DNA from: Neobacillus sp. FSL H8-0543
GTDB taxonomy: Bacteria > Bacillota > Bacilli > Bacillales > Cytobacillaceae
Length of the DNA stretch: 64,000 nucleotides
Direction of reading: 5' to 3'
NCBI RefSeq assembly: GCF_038592905.1
Contig: NZ_CP151943.1
Span: forward strand, 3,484,501 to 3,548,500
Shown here: positions 37,933-51,056 of the stretch, piece by piece
How positions within the stretch are numbered: the stretch's first letter is position 1
How the letters are laid out: the number at the start of each line of letters is the position of its first letter
Made by a program: the position numbers and the translations under genes
Notes under the pieces: model-generated
What the model saw: the letters and a program-made list of their open reading frames with translations, nothing else
The model's database searches: none
What the model was told of the DNA's origin: nothing

Positions 37933-38322
37933 GTGTTCTATTTCTTGCTTCCAGTCGTTATTTTTTGCATATTTATGAGTTTGAGAACTTTATTTATCCC
38001 GAACACAATAAGAGGAAAGTTTGTTTCCATTGAAAATGCTCTATATTTAGGGTCCATCTATTTGACGGTTATTATCGGATTCGGACTTATTTATTTGTTG
38101 TTTGAGTTAAAGGGAATGTCTTTAATTGTTGAAACGAATAAGGCTAAAGAATATAACATGTTTGAAACAAGCTTTTACTTCAGTGCTATGACGCTATTTT
38201 CTGTTGGTAACGGCGACGTCATTCCGCAGGGGGTTGGCAGGGTACTAGCTGTAGTTGAAGCGTTAATTGGATATACGTTACCTGCTGCGTTTGTTGCGCG
38301 TGCGATATTGGAAAGGAAATAG
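37933..38322 (+). CDS. Small ion-channel-like protein with an unusual selectivity filter
   Basis: 129 aa with three hydrophobic segments (about 3-21, 36-57, 104-124) and a pore helix/filter before the last one: SAMTLFSVGNGDVIPQG at 84-100. In potassium channels this filter reads TVGYGD or TVGFGD. Here it is SVGNGD, with Asn in place of the aromatic residue, so ion selectivity may differ. Such Ion_trans_2-like proteins would form tetramers. GTG 37933 is preferred, since TTGAGGTGG lies 6 nt upstream; TTG 37918 would precede its own site. It is divergent from hemL2. Confidence 0.72.
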   Translation: MFYFLLPVVIFCIFMSLRTLFIPNTIRGKFVSIENALYLGSIYLTVIIGFGLIYLLFELKGMSLIVETNKAKEYNMFETSFYFSAMTLFSVGNGDVIPQGVGRVLAVVEALIGYTLPAAFVARAILERK

Positions 38323-38405
38323 GGAGTACCGCCAAATATTTGTCATGTCAGTTATTTTTCGTTACGCTATGGAGGAGAGAAATTTTATTCATGGGGTGAT
38401 TAGAA

Positions 38406-38876
38406 ATGACAGTAGAAATAGGAAAGCAGGCTCCTGATTTTGCACTAGAGGCAAATAGTGGAGAAACAGTGAAATTATCAGATTATCTTGGTACCAATGT
38501 AGTTCTTTATTTTTATCCAAAGGATATGACACCAGGTTGTACGACAGAAGCCTGTGATTTTCGAGATCAAATGGAACAATTTAATATGGTCGATGCTGTT
38601 ATATTAGGAATAAGTCCTGACCCGGTTGACCGTCATAAGAAATTTGTTGACAAATACGGTCTGCCATTCTTGCTGCTTGCTGATACAGATCACCATGTTG
38701 CTGAAACGTATGATGTTTGGAAATTAAAAAAGAACTTTGGTAAGGAGTATATGGGAATTGAACGGTCTACTTTTATTATTAATAAGGAAGGTGACTTAGT
38801 AAAGCAGTGGAGAAAGGTAAAAGTTAACGGACATGTTGAGGAAGCATTATCTTATATACGTGAAAACCTTAATTAA
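38406..38876 (+). CDS. bcp: Thioredoxin-dependent thiol peroxidase, Bcp-type peroxiredoxin
   Basis: 156 aa. The peroxidatic Cys45 in MTPGCTTEACDFRD and resolving Cys50 are spaced as in atypical two-Cys Bcp/PrxQ enzymes. It reduces hydrogen peroxide and alkyl hydroperoxides with thioredoxin. It corresponds to ygaF in B. subtilis, adjacent to perR. Here a cobalamin adenosyltransferase gene lies between it and perR. Confidence 0.93.
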   Translation: MTVEIGKQAPDFALEANSGETVKLSDYLGTNVVLYFYPKDMTPGCTTEACDFRDQMEQFNMVDAVILGISPDPVDRHKKFVDKYGLPFLLLADTDHHVAETYDVWKLKKNFGKEYMGIERSTFIINKEGDLVKQWRKVKVNGHVEEALSYIRENLN

Positions 38877-38981
38877 TCCCACTTCTTAGCCTATTTTCTA
38901 TAGTAAAGGCTTTTGTCCAATGCAACGATACGGAAATTGAATATCATTTTATTAGGGCATACCTCCTCAGATTAAACTTTT

Positions 38982-39006
38982 AGGGTCGTTAGCGGCCCTT
39001 TTTTTT
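38982..39006 (+). terminator. Terminator of bcp
   Basis: GGGTCG and CGGCCC (one wobble) pair around TTAG and are followed by eight T residues. Confidence 0.75.
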
Positions 39007-39132
39007 ATGCCTTTTATCCAAAGTACTTGGCCTCAGATTTAATTAGTGTTGGGAAAAATGCTATTATTAATGAAATGGGAGTATTAATCTATTGCAAAGG
39101 TTACTATGTATAAAAAACAGGGGGAGTTATCA

Positions 39133-39681
39133 ATGAAAATTTACACAAAAACTGGTGATAAGGGAACTACTTCTTTAATCTATGGGCAAAGAGTGGCAAA
39201 GAATGACTTGCGGGTAGAGGCATATGGAACCTGTGATGAAACAAACTCGATGATTGGTTTAGCAATGAGTTATTTACAAGGAGAACTTTTACAGAAAAAA
39301 GAATCAATAGATAATATGTATCATAAAATACAAACAAACCTTTTTCATGTCGGTGCAGAGCTAGCTACACCTAAAGGAAAGGAAGTAAAGTGGTCTCTTA
39401 AAAATTCAGATATAGAGGAAATGGAAAAACATATTGATGAATTAAACGAGCATCTTCCAGAACTGACAAATTTCATTTTACCTGGAGGGCATGCAGCGGG
39501 TGCAGCTTTCCATGTTGCTCGCACGATAGCTAGGAGAGCAGAAAGATGTGCAGTGACATTGGGGGATGATGTCAATCCGCTTGTATTAGCTTATTTAAAT
39601 CGACTTTCAGATCTGTTATTTGTAACTGCAAGGTATGTAAATCATGAATTGGGCTATCCCGAGCAAAACTTGCATCAATAA
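39133..39681 (+). CDS. Cob(I)alamin adenosyltransferase, PduO type
   Basis: Transfers adenosyl from ATP to cob(I)alamin to give coenzyme B12. 182 aa, PduO/YvqK family. The ATP-binding N-terminus is KIYTKTGDKGTTSLIYGQRV, then AYGTCDETNSMIG, with the conserved ARTIARRAERCAVTL and LNRLSDLLFVTARYVN near the C-terminus. ATG 39133 is preceded by GGGGGAG. It stands alone between bcp and perR, so it is not in a B12 pathway operon. Confidence 0.9.
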   Translation: MKIYTKTGDKGTTSLIYGQRVAKNDLRVEAYGTCDETNSMIGLAMSYLQGELLQKKESIDNMYHKIQTNLFHVGAELATPKGKEVKWSLKNSDIEEMEKHIDELNEHLPELTNFILPGGHAAGAAFHVARTIARRAERCAVTLGDDVNPLVLAYLNRLSDLLFVTARYVNHELGYPEQNLHQ

Positions 39682-39716
39682 AATTAGCATCTTTTATTAA
39701 TTCTGATATTACAATA

Positions 39717-39763
39717 TTGACAAAAGTATTAATCAGTTAGTAAACTAATTATAACAATTATAA
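39717..39763 (+). promoter_or_regulatory. perR promoter with Per box
   Basis: A -35 TTGACA (39717-39722) and probable -10 TAAACT (39741-39746) have an 18-bp spacer. TTATAACAATTATAA at 39749-39763 matches the 7-1-7 Per box TTATAATNATTATAA in 14 of 15 positions. Its place just past the -10 fits autorepression by PerR. Confidence 0.85.
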
Positions 39764-39792
39764 TTTAAGAATATTTTTTAGAAAAGAGGTGC

Positions 39793-40230
39793 ATGGCGAT
39801 GAATCAGTTAAAAGAAGCGTTGGATGCCTTAAAGGATACAGGAGTTCGTATAACTCCACAACGTCATGCGATACTTGAATATTTAATAAACTCGATGTCA
39901 CATCCTACAGCAGATGATATTTATAAAGCCCTAGAAGGGAAATTCCCTAATATGAGTGTGGCGACAGTTTACAATAATTTACGAGTATTTCGTGAAGTTG
40001 GTTTAGTGAAAGAATTAACTTATGGTGATGCTTCTGCACGATTTGATTTTGTTACTACACATCATTATCATGTTATTTGTGAGCAGTGTAGTAAAATCGT
40101 AGATTTTCACTATCCTGGCTTAGACGAGGTCGAACAGCTGGCTTCGCATGTAACGGGGTTTAAAGTTACAAATCACCGTTTAGAGATTTATGGTTCCTGT
40201 CCAGAATGTACAAGTAAAGAGGTTCATTGA
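39793..40230 (+). CDS. perR: Peroxide stress repressor PerR
   Basis: Fur-family metal-dependent repressor that senses hydrogen peroxide by iron-catalysed His oxidation. Counting from ATG 39793, the regulatory metal ligands His37, Asp85, His91, His93 and Asp104 and the zinc cysteines 96, 99, 136 and 139 all fall at the B. subtilis numbers. That supports this start, although AGAGGTG is only 1 nt away and ATG 39799 has the better ribosome-site spacing. The winged helix includes [20 protein letters not shown] Per box is in its promoter. Confidence 0.95.
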   Translation: MAMNQLKEALDALKDTGVRITPQRHAILEYLINSMSHPTADDIYKALEGKFPNMSVATVYNNLRVFREVGLVKELTYGDASARFDFVTTHHYHVICEQCSKIVDFHYPGLDEVEQLASHVTGFKVTNHRLEIYGSCPECTSKEVH

Positions 40231-40262
40231 TTAGTGGCGGAATAATTAATTATTACTAAAGC

Positions 40263-40299
40263 AAAAAGCTATTTCTAACAGAAATAGCTTTTATTTTTT
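40263..40299. terminator. Bidirectional terminator between perR and ygzB
   Basis: AAAAGCTATTTC and GAAATAGCTTTT form a perfect 12-bp stem with loop TAACA, then ATTTTTTT on the plus strand and AAAAA/TTTTT on the other. Confidence 0.85.
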
Positions 40300-40641
40300 T
40301 GACTTCCGATTATATGTTTCATCGAATTCTTTACCTTCAAGGTCAGGGTCTAATGTTATTGGTTCTGAACAATACATACACATGTCTACCCGGCCGAGCA
40401 TTTTAGTATGCTTTCCACAACTTGGACATGTTACTTGTATCGATCTGGTTGATAACATTCCAATCCAAAAATAAACGACGGTACTGGCAATAATAAATAG
40501 AAGACCAAAAAGCATAAAGATGGTCATAATAAGTGGAGAATTACGAAAGAAGATTCCACCATACATTACAATAAAACCGATGAAAATTAAAGAAAGTGCA
40601 AATGTACGAATTTTATTTATCTTACTTGAATATTTAGGCAT
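40291..40641 (-). CDS. ygzB: YgzB family membrane zinc-ribbon protein
   Basis: 116 aa. Two membrane helices (about 13-30 and 36-58) are followed by a C-terminal zinc ribbon: [24 protein letters not shown] (two CxxC pairs). It matches UPF0295/YgzB and its place next to perR. Function is unknown. It is convergent with perR and shares its terminator. Confidence 0.87.
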   Translation of the reverse strand: MPKYSSKINKIRTFALSLIFIGFIVMYGGIFFRNSPLIMTIFMLFGLLFIIASTVVYFWIGMLSTRSIQVTCPSCGKHTKMLGRVDMCMYCSEPITLDPDLEGKEFDETYNRKSKK

Positions 40642-40792
40642 ATTTCTCCCTCCTAGAGAAACTATACCATAATTTATGTAGGAGAATAAACGTTATGTTG
40701 AGGGTTGTCGAATTTTGTCTCCTTATAAAGAAGGAGATTATTTTATTCCTGTCGAACATATAAGCTACCAAAGAAAAATGGAGGAATTGTGA

Positions 40793-41668
40793 ATGAAAGA
40801 CATTCTTCGTCCGATTTATCAAGAGAGGGCCAGTCAATCAAATACACTTGGAGTTTTAATGGTTGAAAAAAGACAAAAATCAAGTCATACGACAGATACC
40901 TTTGATGTAATATTATTGGTTATTATTAAAGAAGCAGAACGGCCATTATTAATTAAACATTATACATATAATGACCAAAAGGCTGCGATGCATATCGTTA
41001 CGGAGGCTCATTTAAAAGAATGGATTCTATTAGGTACTAATCGTAAAGTCTTTGAATGGCTACAAAATGCTAAAGTATTATTTGACCGGAATGAATATGT
41101 TGCCAATTTAAAAACTGAACTGCGTGAATTTCCTTTTTACGGGCGAAAGGTAAAAATGGGTCTAGAATTCGCTAAATTGGTTCGTCGTTATGTGGATGGT
41201 AAGGGTCTTTTTGAGAAAAAGCAGTTTCTGGATGCATATAACCATGTCGTTCATTCCCTGCATCACCTCGCAAGACTTGCGGTGATTGAAAATGGGCTTC
41301 ATCCAGAGTTAACCGTTTGGCAACAGGTTAAACAAATTGAACCAGAAATATTTAAATTATATGAGGAACTTGTTAATAGTGAAGAGACAATTGAAAAAAG
41401 ACTAGAACTACTGTTTCTAGCAAACGAGTTTATGATTCATTCTAGAACAAATATTGGGTCAAAGCATTTATTGATGATACTTAACAAAAAAGAGTATTGG
41501 ACTTTTAATGAAATCATGAATGAAGAAGAATTAATTCCTTATTCTGTAGATTTGGCTGTATTAATTGAGTATTTGATTGATAAAGGATTAGTGGATGTTG
41601 TTAGTTTAGAAACCAAGGGGCAAGGGATCTTCCACAGATGTTATCAAGTGAATGAAAAGTTATTGTAA
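40793..41668 (+). CDS. ygxA: YgxA nucleotidyltransferase-like protein
   Basis: 291 aa, conserved in Bacillus directly upstream of an rRNA operon. The N-terminal ~110 residues look like a nucleotidyltransferase-like fold (TDTFDVILLVII could hold acidic residues). The rest is helical with a possible winged helix at the end (NEIMNEEELIPYSVDLAVLIEYLIDKGLVDVV). Activity has not been shown, as far as I know. AGGAATTGTGA precedes ATG 40793. Confidence 0.83.
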   Translation: MKDILRPIYQERASQSNTLGVLMVEKRQKSSHTTDTFDVILLVIIKEAERPLLIKHYTYNDQKAAMHIVTEAHLKEWILLGTNRKVFEWLQNAKVLFDRNEYVANLKTELREFPFYGRKVKMGLEFAKLVRRYVDGKGLFEKKQFLDAYNHVVHSLHHLARLAVIENGLHPELTVWQQVKQIEPEIFKLYEELVNSEETIEKRLELLFLANEFMIHSRTNIGSKHLLMILNKKEYWTFNEIMNEEELIPYSVDLAVLIEYLIDKGLVDVVSLETKGQGIFHRCYQVNEKLL

Positions 41669-41684
41669 AAAAGTAAAAAATCTA

Positions 41685-41713
41685 TTGACCTTTTCTAGGA
41701 TACTTGGTATATT
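41685..41713 (+). promoter_or_regulatory. rrn promoter P1
   Basis: TTGACC (41685-41690) and TATATT (41708-41713) are 17 bp apart, upstream of the 16S gene. Confidence 0.75.
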
Positions 41714-41780
41714 AATAACCGTCGCTGCGAAACAAACATTTAATGCTTTCGTGAGTGACGGTTAATCTTTTAAAAAAAGA

Positions 41781-41810
41781 TTGACATTATATATTGCTCT
41801 GTGATATATT
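41781..41810 (+). promoter_or_regulatory. rrn promoter P2
   Basis: TTGACA (41781-41786) and TATATT (41805-41810) are 18 bp apart. Tandem P1/P2 promoters are usual for Bacillus rrn operons. Confidence 0.78.
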
Positions 41811-41937
41811 AAGAAAGTCGCTTATGGGCGATAACGTGATTTTGTTCTTTGAAAACTAAACAAACAAGAACGTCAACAAACAATATTTTTAACTTCTATA
41901 TGAAGTTAAGCCAACGTAACAAAATGAGCTAATCAAC

Positions 41938-43494
<1,557 letters not shown>

Positions 43495-43545
43495 AATATC
43501 CTGTCTTAAGTGACAGATAACTGTTGACGCACTCTTGTTTGTTTA

Positions 43546-43578
43546 GTTTTGAGAGATCAAACTCTCAAAACTTTTTTT
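43546..43578 (+). terminator. Terminator-like hairpin inside the 16S-23S spacer
   Basis: GTTTTGAGAG (43546-43555) and CTCTCAAAAC (43562-43571) form a perfect stem followed by TTTTTTT. By shape it is an intrinsic terminator, yet it lies inside the rRNA transcript, where antitermination or processing must deal with it. The spacer holds no tRNA. Confidence 0.6.
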
Positions 43579-43682
43579 ATTCGTTCCTTGAAAACTAGAT
43601 AATCGTAAGAAGAAGCAATAGTAAAACCAAGTAATCGCCATTTAGCAAGTCGTTTCTTTTCAATAAGAAACAAAACCTTTCA

Positions 43683-46619
<2,937 letters not shown>

Positions 46620-46749
46620 TATTTAAAAGGCGAACTTGTTTTACTTTCTTCTTCAAGCATTATCTAGTTTTGAGGGAATGAAACTTTTTGTTAATTTTCT
46701 CTTGCAAAATCTTAAAAAGACATTATAATAAAATATGTCTTATCAATAG

Positions 46750-46866
<117 letters not shown>

Positions 46867-46876
46867 TGTTTTTTAT

Positions 46877-46951
46877 TCCGCAGTAGCTCAGTGGTAGAGC
46901 TATCGGCTGTTAACCGATCGGTCGTAGGTTCGAGTCCTACCTGCGGAGCCA
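46877..46951 (+). tRNA. tRNA-Asn (GTT)
   Basis: Cloverleaf with acceptor TCCGCAG/CTGCGGA, anticodon loop CTGTTAA and encoded CCA. First of the 16-tRNA cluster. Confidence 0.96.
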
Positions 46952-46958
46952 TTTTTAT

Positions 46959-47050
46959 GGAGAGCTGTCCGAGTGGCCGAAGGAGCACGATTGGAAATCG
47001 TGTAGGCGGGTAACCCTGTCTCAAGGGTTCAAATCCCTTGCTCTCCGCCA
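46959..47050 (+). tRNA. tRNA-Ser (GGA)
   Basis: Long variable arm, anticodon in ATTGGAAAT, acceptor GGAGAGC/GCTCTCC, CCA encoded. Confidence 0.95.
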
Positions 47051-47070
47051 TAAAACTTTCCTTATTATAT

Positions 47071-47145
47071 GGCCCCTTGGTCAAGTGGTTAAGACACCTC
47101 CCTTTCACGGAGGTAACACGGGTTCGAATCCCGTAGGGGTCACCA
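47071..47145 (+). tRNA. tRNA-Glu (TTC)
   Basis: Anticodon loop CTTTCAC, acceptor GGCCCCT/AGGGGTC, CCA encoded. Confidence 0.95.
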
Positions 47146-47185
47146 AAGTTCTTTCGTGTTAACGAAAATTACTTTCATTTTCTGT

Positions 47186-47261
47186 GGAGGATTAGCTCAG
47201 CTGGGAGAGCATCTGCCTTACAAGCAGAGGGTCGGCGGTTCGAGCCCGTCATCCTCCACCA
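47186..47261 (+). tRNA. tRNA-Val (TAC)
   Basis: Anticodon loop CTTACAA, acceptor GGAGGAT/ATCCTCC, CCA encoded. Confidence 0.95.
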
Positions 47262-47337
47262 TTTATTCAATCTTAATAAGATTGATACAGTCTATGGTAA
47301 CTATGAGCATAGACAAAACTTAATACTTTTTACTGTC

Positions 47338-47411
<74 letters not shown>

Positions 47412-47414
47412 ACG

Positions 47415-47490
47415 GTCTGGTAGTTCAGTTGGTTAGAATGCCTGCCTGTCACGCAGGAGGTCGCGGGTTCGAGTCCCGTCCAGACCGCCA
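47415..47490 (+). tRNA. tRNA-Asp (GTC)
   Basis: Anticodon loop CTGTCAC, acceptor GGTCTGG/CCAGACC, CCA encoded. Confidence 0.95.
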
Positions 47491-47518
47491 TTTTATTTAA
47501 ATGGCACACAACAATAAT

Positions 47519-47654
47519 TATGGCTCAGTAGCTCAGTCGGTAGAGCAGATTGCTCACATCACTGATATAGCTTCTGCGGCAATCTGCGAAAAAGAACGGA
47601 AGTTCTTTTGAGCAAAGGTATCGGTCGCAATAAAAGTTTAGGAAACACTTTAAG
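47519..47654 (+). repeat. Duplicated 5' part of tRNA-Phe plus unexplained insert
   Basis: The 29 bases at 47519-47547 are repeated exactly at 47655-47683, where they form the start of the tRNA-Phe gene (acceptor 5' strand and D arm). The 107 bases between are not tRNA-like. They hold two hairpins: GCAGATTGC/GCAATCTGC with a long loop, and AAAAGAAC/GTTCTTTT with a GGAA loop. This block interrupts an otherwise standard tRNA order. It may be a duplication scar or a pseudo-tRNA. Confidence 0.75.
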
Positions 47655-47657
47655 TAT

Positions 47658-47733
47658 GGCTCAGTAGCTCAGTCGGTAGAGCAAAGGACTGAAAATCCTT
47701 GTGTCGGCGGTTCGATTCCGTCCTGCGCCACCT
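47658..47733 (+). tRNA. tRNA-Phe (GAA) with altered acceptor stem
   Basis: Anticodon loop CTGAAAA and normal D and T arms. The acceptor GGCTCAG faces CTGCGCC, giving one T-C mismatch at pair 4, and the 3' end reads CCT, not CCA. It may still work if CCA is added enzymatically and the mismatch is tolerated. Confidence 0.85.
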
Positions 47734-47740
47734 TTTTTTT

Positions 47741-47816
<76 letters not shown>

Positions 47817-47842
47817 TTTTTTTGTTTTACGCATATTTATGT

Positions 47843-47937
47843 GGTGGGGTAGCGAAGTGGCTAAACGCGGCGGACTGTAAATCCGCTCCCTCCGGGTTCG
47901 GCGGTTCGAATCCGTCCCCCACCACCAAGTTTTTTCA
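47843..47937 (+). tRNA. tRNA-Tyr (GTA)
   Basis: Long variable arm, anticodon loop CTGTAAA, acceptor GGTGGGG/CCCCACC, CCA encoded. Confidence 0.93.
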
Positions 47938-47987
47938 CGACAGTGAAAATAACCAAGTTTCTCAAGAAAGTGAAAATTTCCAGTTAT

Positions 47988-48061
47988 AGGGGTATAGTTT
48001 AAAGGTAGAACGAAGGTCTCCAAAACCTTTGGTGTGGGTTCAATTCCTACTACCCCTGCCA
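47988..48061 (+). tRNA. tRNA-Trp (CCA)
   Basis: Anticodon loop CTCCAAA, acceptor AGGGGTA/TACCCCT, 3' CCA encoded. Confidence 0.94.
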
Positions 48062-48076
48062 AATAATTTATTTGTG

Positions 48077-48152
48077 GCGATTGTGGCGAAGTGGTTAACG
48101 CACCTGATTGTGGTTCAGGCATTCGTGGGTTCGATTCCCATCAGTCGCCCCA
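48077..48152 (+). tRNA. tRNA-His (GTG)
   Basis: Anticodon loop TTGTGGT, acceptor GCGATTG/CAGTCGC. The extra 5' G of tRNA-His is encoded at 48076. CCA encoded. Confidence 0.93.
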
Positions 48153-48168
48153 TAAATAATTTTATTAT

Positions 48169-48243
48169 TGGGCTATAGCCAAGCGGTAAGGCATCGCACT
48201 TTGACTGCGACATGCGTTGGTTCAAATCCAGCTAGCCCAGCCA
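48169..48243 (+). tRNA. tRNA-Gln (TTG)
   Basis: Anticodon loop CTTTGAC, acceptor TGGGCTA/TAGCCCA, CCA encoded. Confidence 0.94.
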
Positions 48244-48247
48244 AATT

Positions 48248-48322
48248 GCGGAAGTAGTTCAGTGGTAGAACATCACCTTGCCAAGGTGGGGGTCGCGGGT
48301 TCGAATCCCGTCTTCCGCTCCA
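48248..48322 (+). tRNA. tRNA-Gly (GCC)
   Basis: Anticodon loop TTGCCAA, acceptor GCGGAAG/CTTCCGC, CCA encoded. Confidence 0.94.
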
Positions 48323-48330
48323 AGTAGTAT

Positions 48331-48401
<71 letters not shown>

Positions 48402-48443
48402 TAATTATTATTCATGCTGAATTTCGATATCTATTTAGACATC

Positions 48444-48529
48444 GCCGGGGTGGCGGAACTGGCAGACGCACAGGACTTAAAATCCTGCGGTAGGTGACTA
48501 CCGTACCGGTTCGATTCCGGTTCTCGGCA
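48444..48529 (+). tRNA. tRNA-Leu (TAA)
   Basis: Long variable arm, anticodon loop CTTAAAA, acceptor GCCGGGG paired to TCTCGGC with wobbles, no encoded CCA. Confidence 0.92.
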
Positions 48530-48550
48530 TTACTATTCAAATGTTAATTT

Positions 48551-48632
48551 GCCGGTGTGGCGGAATTGGCAGACGCGCACGACTCAAAATCGTGTTCCGT
48601 GAGGAGTGTCGGTTCGACCCCGACCACCGGTA
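48551..48632 (+). tRNA. tRNA-Leu (CAA)
   Basis: Long variable arm, anticodon loop CTCAAAA, acceptor GCCGGTG/CACCGGT, no encoded CCA. Last tRNA of the cluster. Confidence 0.92.
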
Positions 48633-48657
48633 TCATATCTAAGACAAAAATAAAAGA

Positions 48658-48694
48658 AACGAGACAGGGTCTAATACCTTGTCTCGTTTTTTTT
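48658..48694 (+). terminator. Terminator of the rrn-tRNA operon
   Basis: AACGAGACAGGGT and ACCTTGTCTCGTT form a 13-bp stem (one wobble) with loop CTAAT and a run of T. Confidence 0.93.
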
Positions 48695-48795
48695 GCACCA
48701 AAATGATTGAAGAATTAGTTAAGTTTTATTAATTTTAATGTTTTAGACGGATGGACAAGGGCAGAGATTAAAAGATATTTCGAATTTTCTCAAAG

Positions 48796-48828
48796 AAAAA
48801 CCCCCTCGACAGTAGTGTTGAGGGGGGA
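48796..48828 (-). terminator. Terminator of the amidohydrolase gene
   Basis: CCCCCTC and GAGGGGG pair; on the minus strand TTTTTCTTTG follows. Confidence 0.8.
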
Positions 48829-48858
48829 AAGGCTTTAGAGATAATTTACGAAAAGTTA

Positions 48859-50109
48859 TTATTGTTTTAGGAAATCAATTTCTATTTCATTTTTTCTTGG
48901 TTTACGTTTAAACAGATATTCTCCATTACGAATGGATGCAAGTACTTCCGCACGCTCACGAATTGCTTCATATGGGTCTTTTGCATCTAAAACGATAAAG
49001 TTAGCGGCTTTTCCTACTTCGATGCCATACTCATCGTTCACTCTCATTATATTTGCACCGTTACATGTGATTAGGTCGAACGCCTTGTTAATTTCATCAA
49101 CGTGTGTATAATGTGCTAAATGAATCCCATTGTCTAAAATGTTCATCATATTTCCATTCCCTAATGGATACCAGTAATCTGCAATGGAATCTTGGGCAAA
49201 TGCGACATTATTACCATTATGTAATAACTCTTTAACTCGGGTTAAGCCACGGCGTTTCGGATAACTGTCGCCTCGTCCTTGTAAATGTGCGTTTTCAGTT
49301 GGACAAGAAATAAAGTTAATTTGTGATTCTTTAAATAACCCTAACATTTTATTTGCATAACTGTTTTCTACTGAACCAAAGCTGCATGTATGGCTTGCTG
49401 TTGTGTATATCCCATAGTCTTTTTCCATCACAAACGCGTTTAACACTTCCAAAAATCGACTATTTGGATCATCGTTCTCATCACAGTGAATATCAATCAT
49501 TACATTATATTTTTTTGCCATGTCAACAATACGTTTTAATGATTCAACACCATGTTCATATGAGATTTCAAAGTGAGGGATTCCTCCAGCTACGTCAACC
49601 CCCATTTTAAGTGCCTCTTCCATTAATTGTTCTGCACCTTTATATCGAAAGAATCCTTCTTGAGGAAATTCTACAAGTTGTAATGTAACGATATCTTTCA
49701 GTTCTTCACGCAGATTAATTAAAGCTTTCATCCCGGTGAGATTAGGGTCCGTAATATCTACATGTGTTCTAATAAATTGAACACCTTTACTCACTTCTTT
49801 TTGAATCCCTTTAATTGCACGCTCCCGTACTAATTCTTCCGTCAACGATTTCTTATTATCACTCCAACGCTGGATACCTTCAAATAACGTACCTGAAACA
49901 TTTGCATTTCCTTCACCTAGCCCGGAAAAGATATAATCTAAGTGTAGATGAGGGTCAACATATGGCGGCAATACCAAACAGCCATCTAAATCAATCACTT
50001 CATCAGCGTTGCCTAAATCATTACCTATTGCTTTAAAACGATTATTTTCTACTAAAATTTCATGAGATTCTGGGTCTCCATATATAGTCGCATTTATATA
50101 TTTTTTCAT
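48859..50109 (-). CDS. Cytosine deaminase-like amidohydrolase
   Basis: 416-aa metal-dependent amidohydrolase of the CodA group. Metal ligands are visible in YVDPHLHLDY (two His), IDIHCDEND (His), HTCSFG and AQDSI (Asp). The gene is monocistronic with a terminator. CodA enzymes deaminate cytosine, but relatives act on creatinine or isoguanine, so substrate is not certain, and no permease is adjacent. Start ATG 50109 is 8 nt after AAAGGAG; the MMMQRSYVY extension lies upstream of that site. Confidence 0.83.
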   Translation of the reverse strand: MKKYINATIYGDPESHEILVENNRFKAIGNDLGNADEVIDLDGCLVLPPYVDPHLHLDYIFSGLGEGNANVSGTLFEGIQRWSDNKKSLTEELVRERAIKGIQKEVSKGVQFIRTHVDITDPNLTGMKALINLREELKDIVTLQLVEFPQEGFFRYKGAEQLMEEALKMGVDVAGGIPHFEISYEHGVESLKRIVDMAKKYNVMIDIHCDENDDPNSRFLEVLNAFVMEKDYGIYTTASHTCSFGSVENSYANKMLGLFKESQINFISCPTENAHLQGRGDSYPKRRGLTRVKELLHNGNNVAFAQDSIADYWYPLGNGNMMNILDNGIHLAHYTHVDEINKAFDLITCNGANIMRVNDEYGIEVGKAANFIVLDAKDPYEAIRERAEVLASIRNGEYLFKRKPRKNEIEIDFLKQ

Positions 50110-50139
50110 ATATACATAGCTCCTTTGCATCATCATTTT

Positions 50140-50813
50140 ATGTATTGCTTATTATTTCAAAATTGTATCAATAGAAACCATTAGTCTAGAATACGATGTG
50201 TTCCTTAATTATAACAGTTTTAAAGGCAAAAAAAATTTTGGCGGATTTTGTCTATCGGTATAATAGTGAACTTGGCACCTAAATTTAATTGAACTGGATA
50301 AATAGGAACCGATTGTGCTGCTAAGAAGTATAACTTTAATAATTGTTAAACAAAAAACAAGCCATTAAATGGTATATGAACTAGATCGCTAGGCACTACC
50401 AGGTTTTGGTACACCGTGGACACGAAATAAGAAATAATACTTGTGTCTGTCTCTACGATAAGCATTGACACAATAACATTTCTTGACCTATACTTTTATT
50501 ATTCAAAGTTAAAATTCCTTTGTAGAAGACTTGTTTGTTTAGGGAGCATAACAAGGTCTATAACTTCTAAAATAGGAGTTTTTTTATGTTTAGTTAATAC
50601 TTTTTATTACATATTTGTTTTATTTTTCAACACATGCAAGGCCAGTGACGCAAGGTCCATTCACGTTCCAGAGGAGCCCTATGATACATTCTGTGATAGT
50701 TGATCCTTTCAAAGAAATGGATATTGAGGGCTCTGCTTAAGGTCGGTCTTTTTTAAAGAAAAATGGTGGTTGGCTTATTAGCCATTATACGCTGTCACTT
50801 CTTGACGCATCCC
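50140..50813. other. Gene-free stretch, nothing recognised
   Basis: About 670 bp between the amidohydrolase and the ECF sigma operon. I see no convincing frame with a ribosome site, no RNA gene and no strong terminator. It may hold decayed sequence. Confidence 0.4.
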
Positions 50814-51056
50814 TTATAGAAAAAAAACTTGTATTAATGTGAATACGGCTGTTCCCATTATTGGAACAAGTTTTAGTAATAAAAGTCCATTTGGAGTTGA
50901 AATTATTGGATCAATCGGGTCTTTTGCAGGTGAAGCTAAAAGATTGATAAATCGTTCCCACCTACTAGGTTTCATTGGAAAATTGGGTATCTCTACGTGA
51001 TATTCATCCAACTTTGTACGCAGATAGTGATCCTTATTAAAGGGATCCTGACTCAT
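50814..51056 (-). CDS. Small single-pass membrane protein, putative anti-sigma partner
   Basis: 80 aa. A soluble N-terminus (SQDPFNKDHYLRTKLDEYHVEIP...PSRWERFINLL) is followed by one hydrophobic C-terminal helix (about 58-80). It overlaps the end of the upstream ECF sigma gene by 20 bp, suggesting coupled expression and a role in holding the sigma factor at the membrane, as YxlC does for SigY. The family is not firmly recognised. Confidence 0.6.
   Translation of the reverse strand: MSQDPFNKDHYLRTKLDEYHVEIPNFPMKPSRWERFINLLASPAKDPIDPIISTPNGLLLLKLVPIMGTAVFTLIQVFFL

Noticed and set aside
50443..50703. An 86-codon frame in the gap before the ECF operon
   Set aside because: No ribosome site at its start, no recognisable domain, odd mixture of residues.
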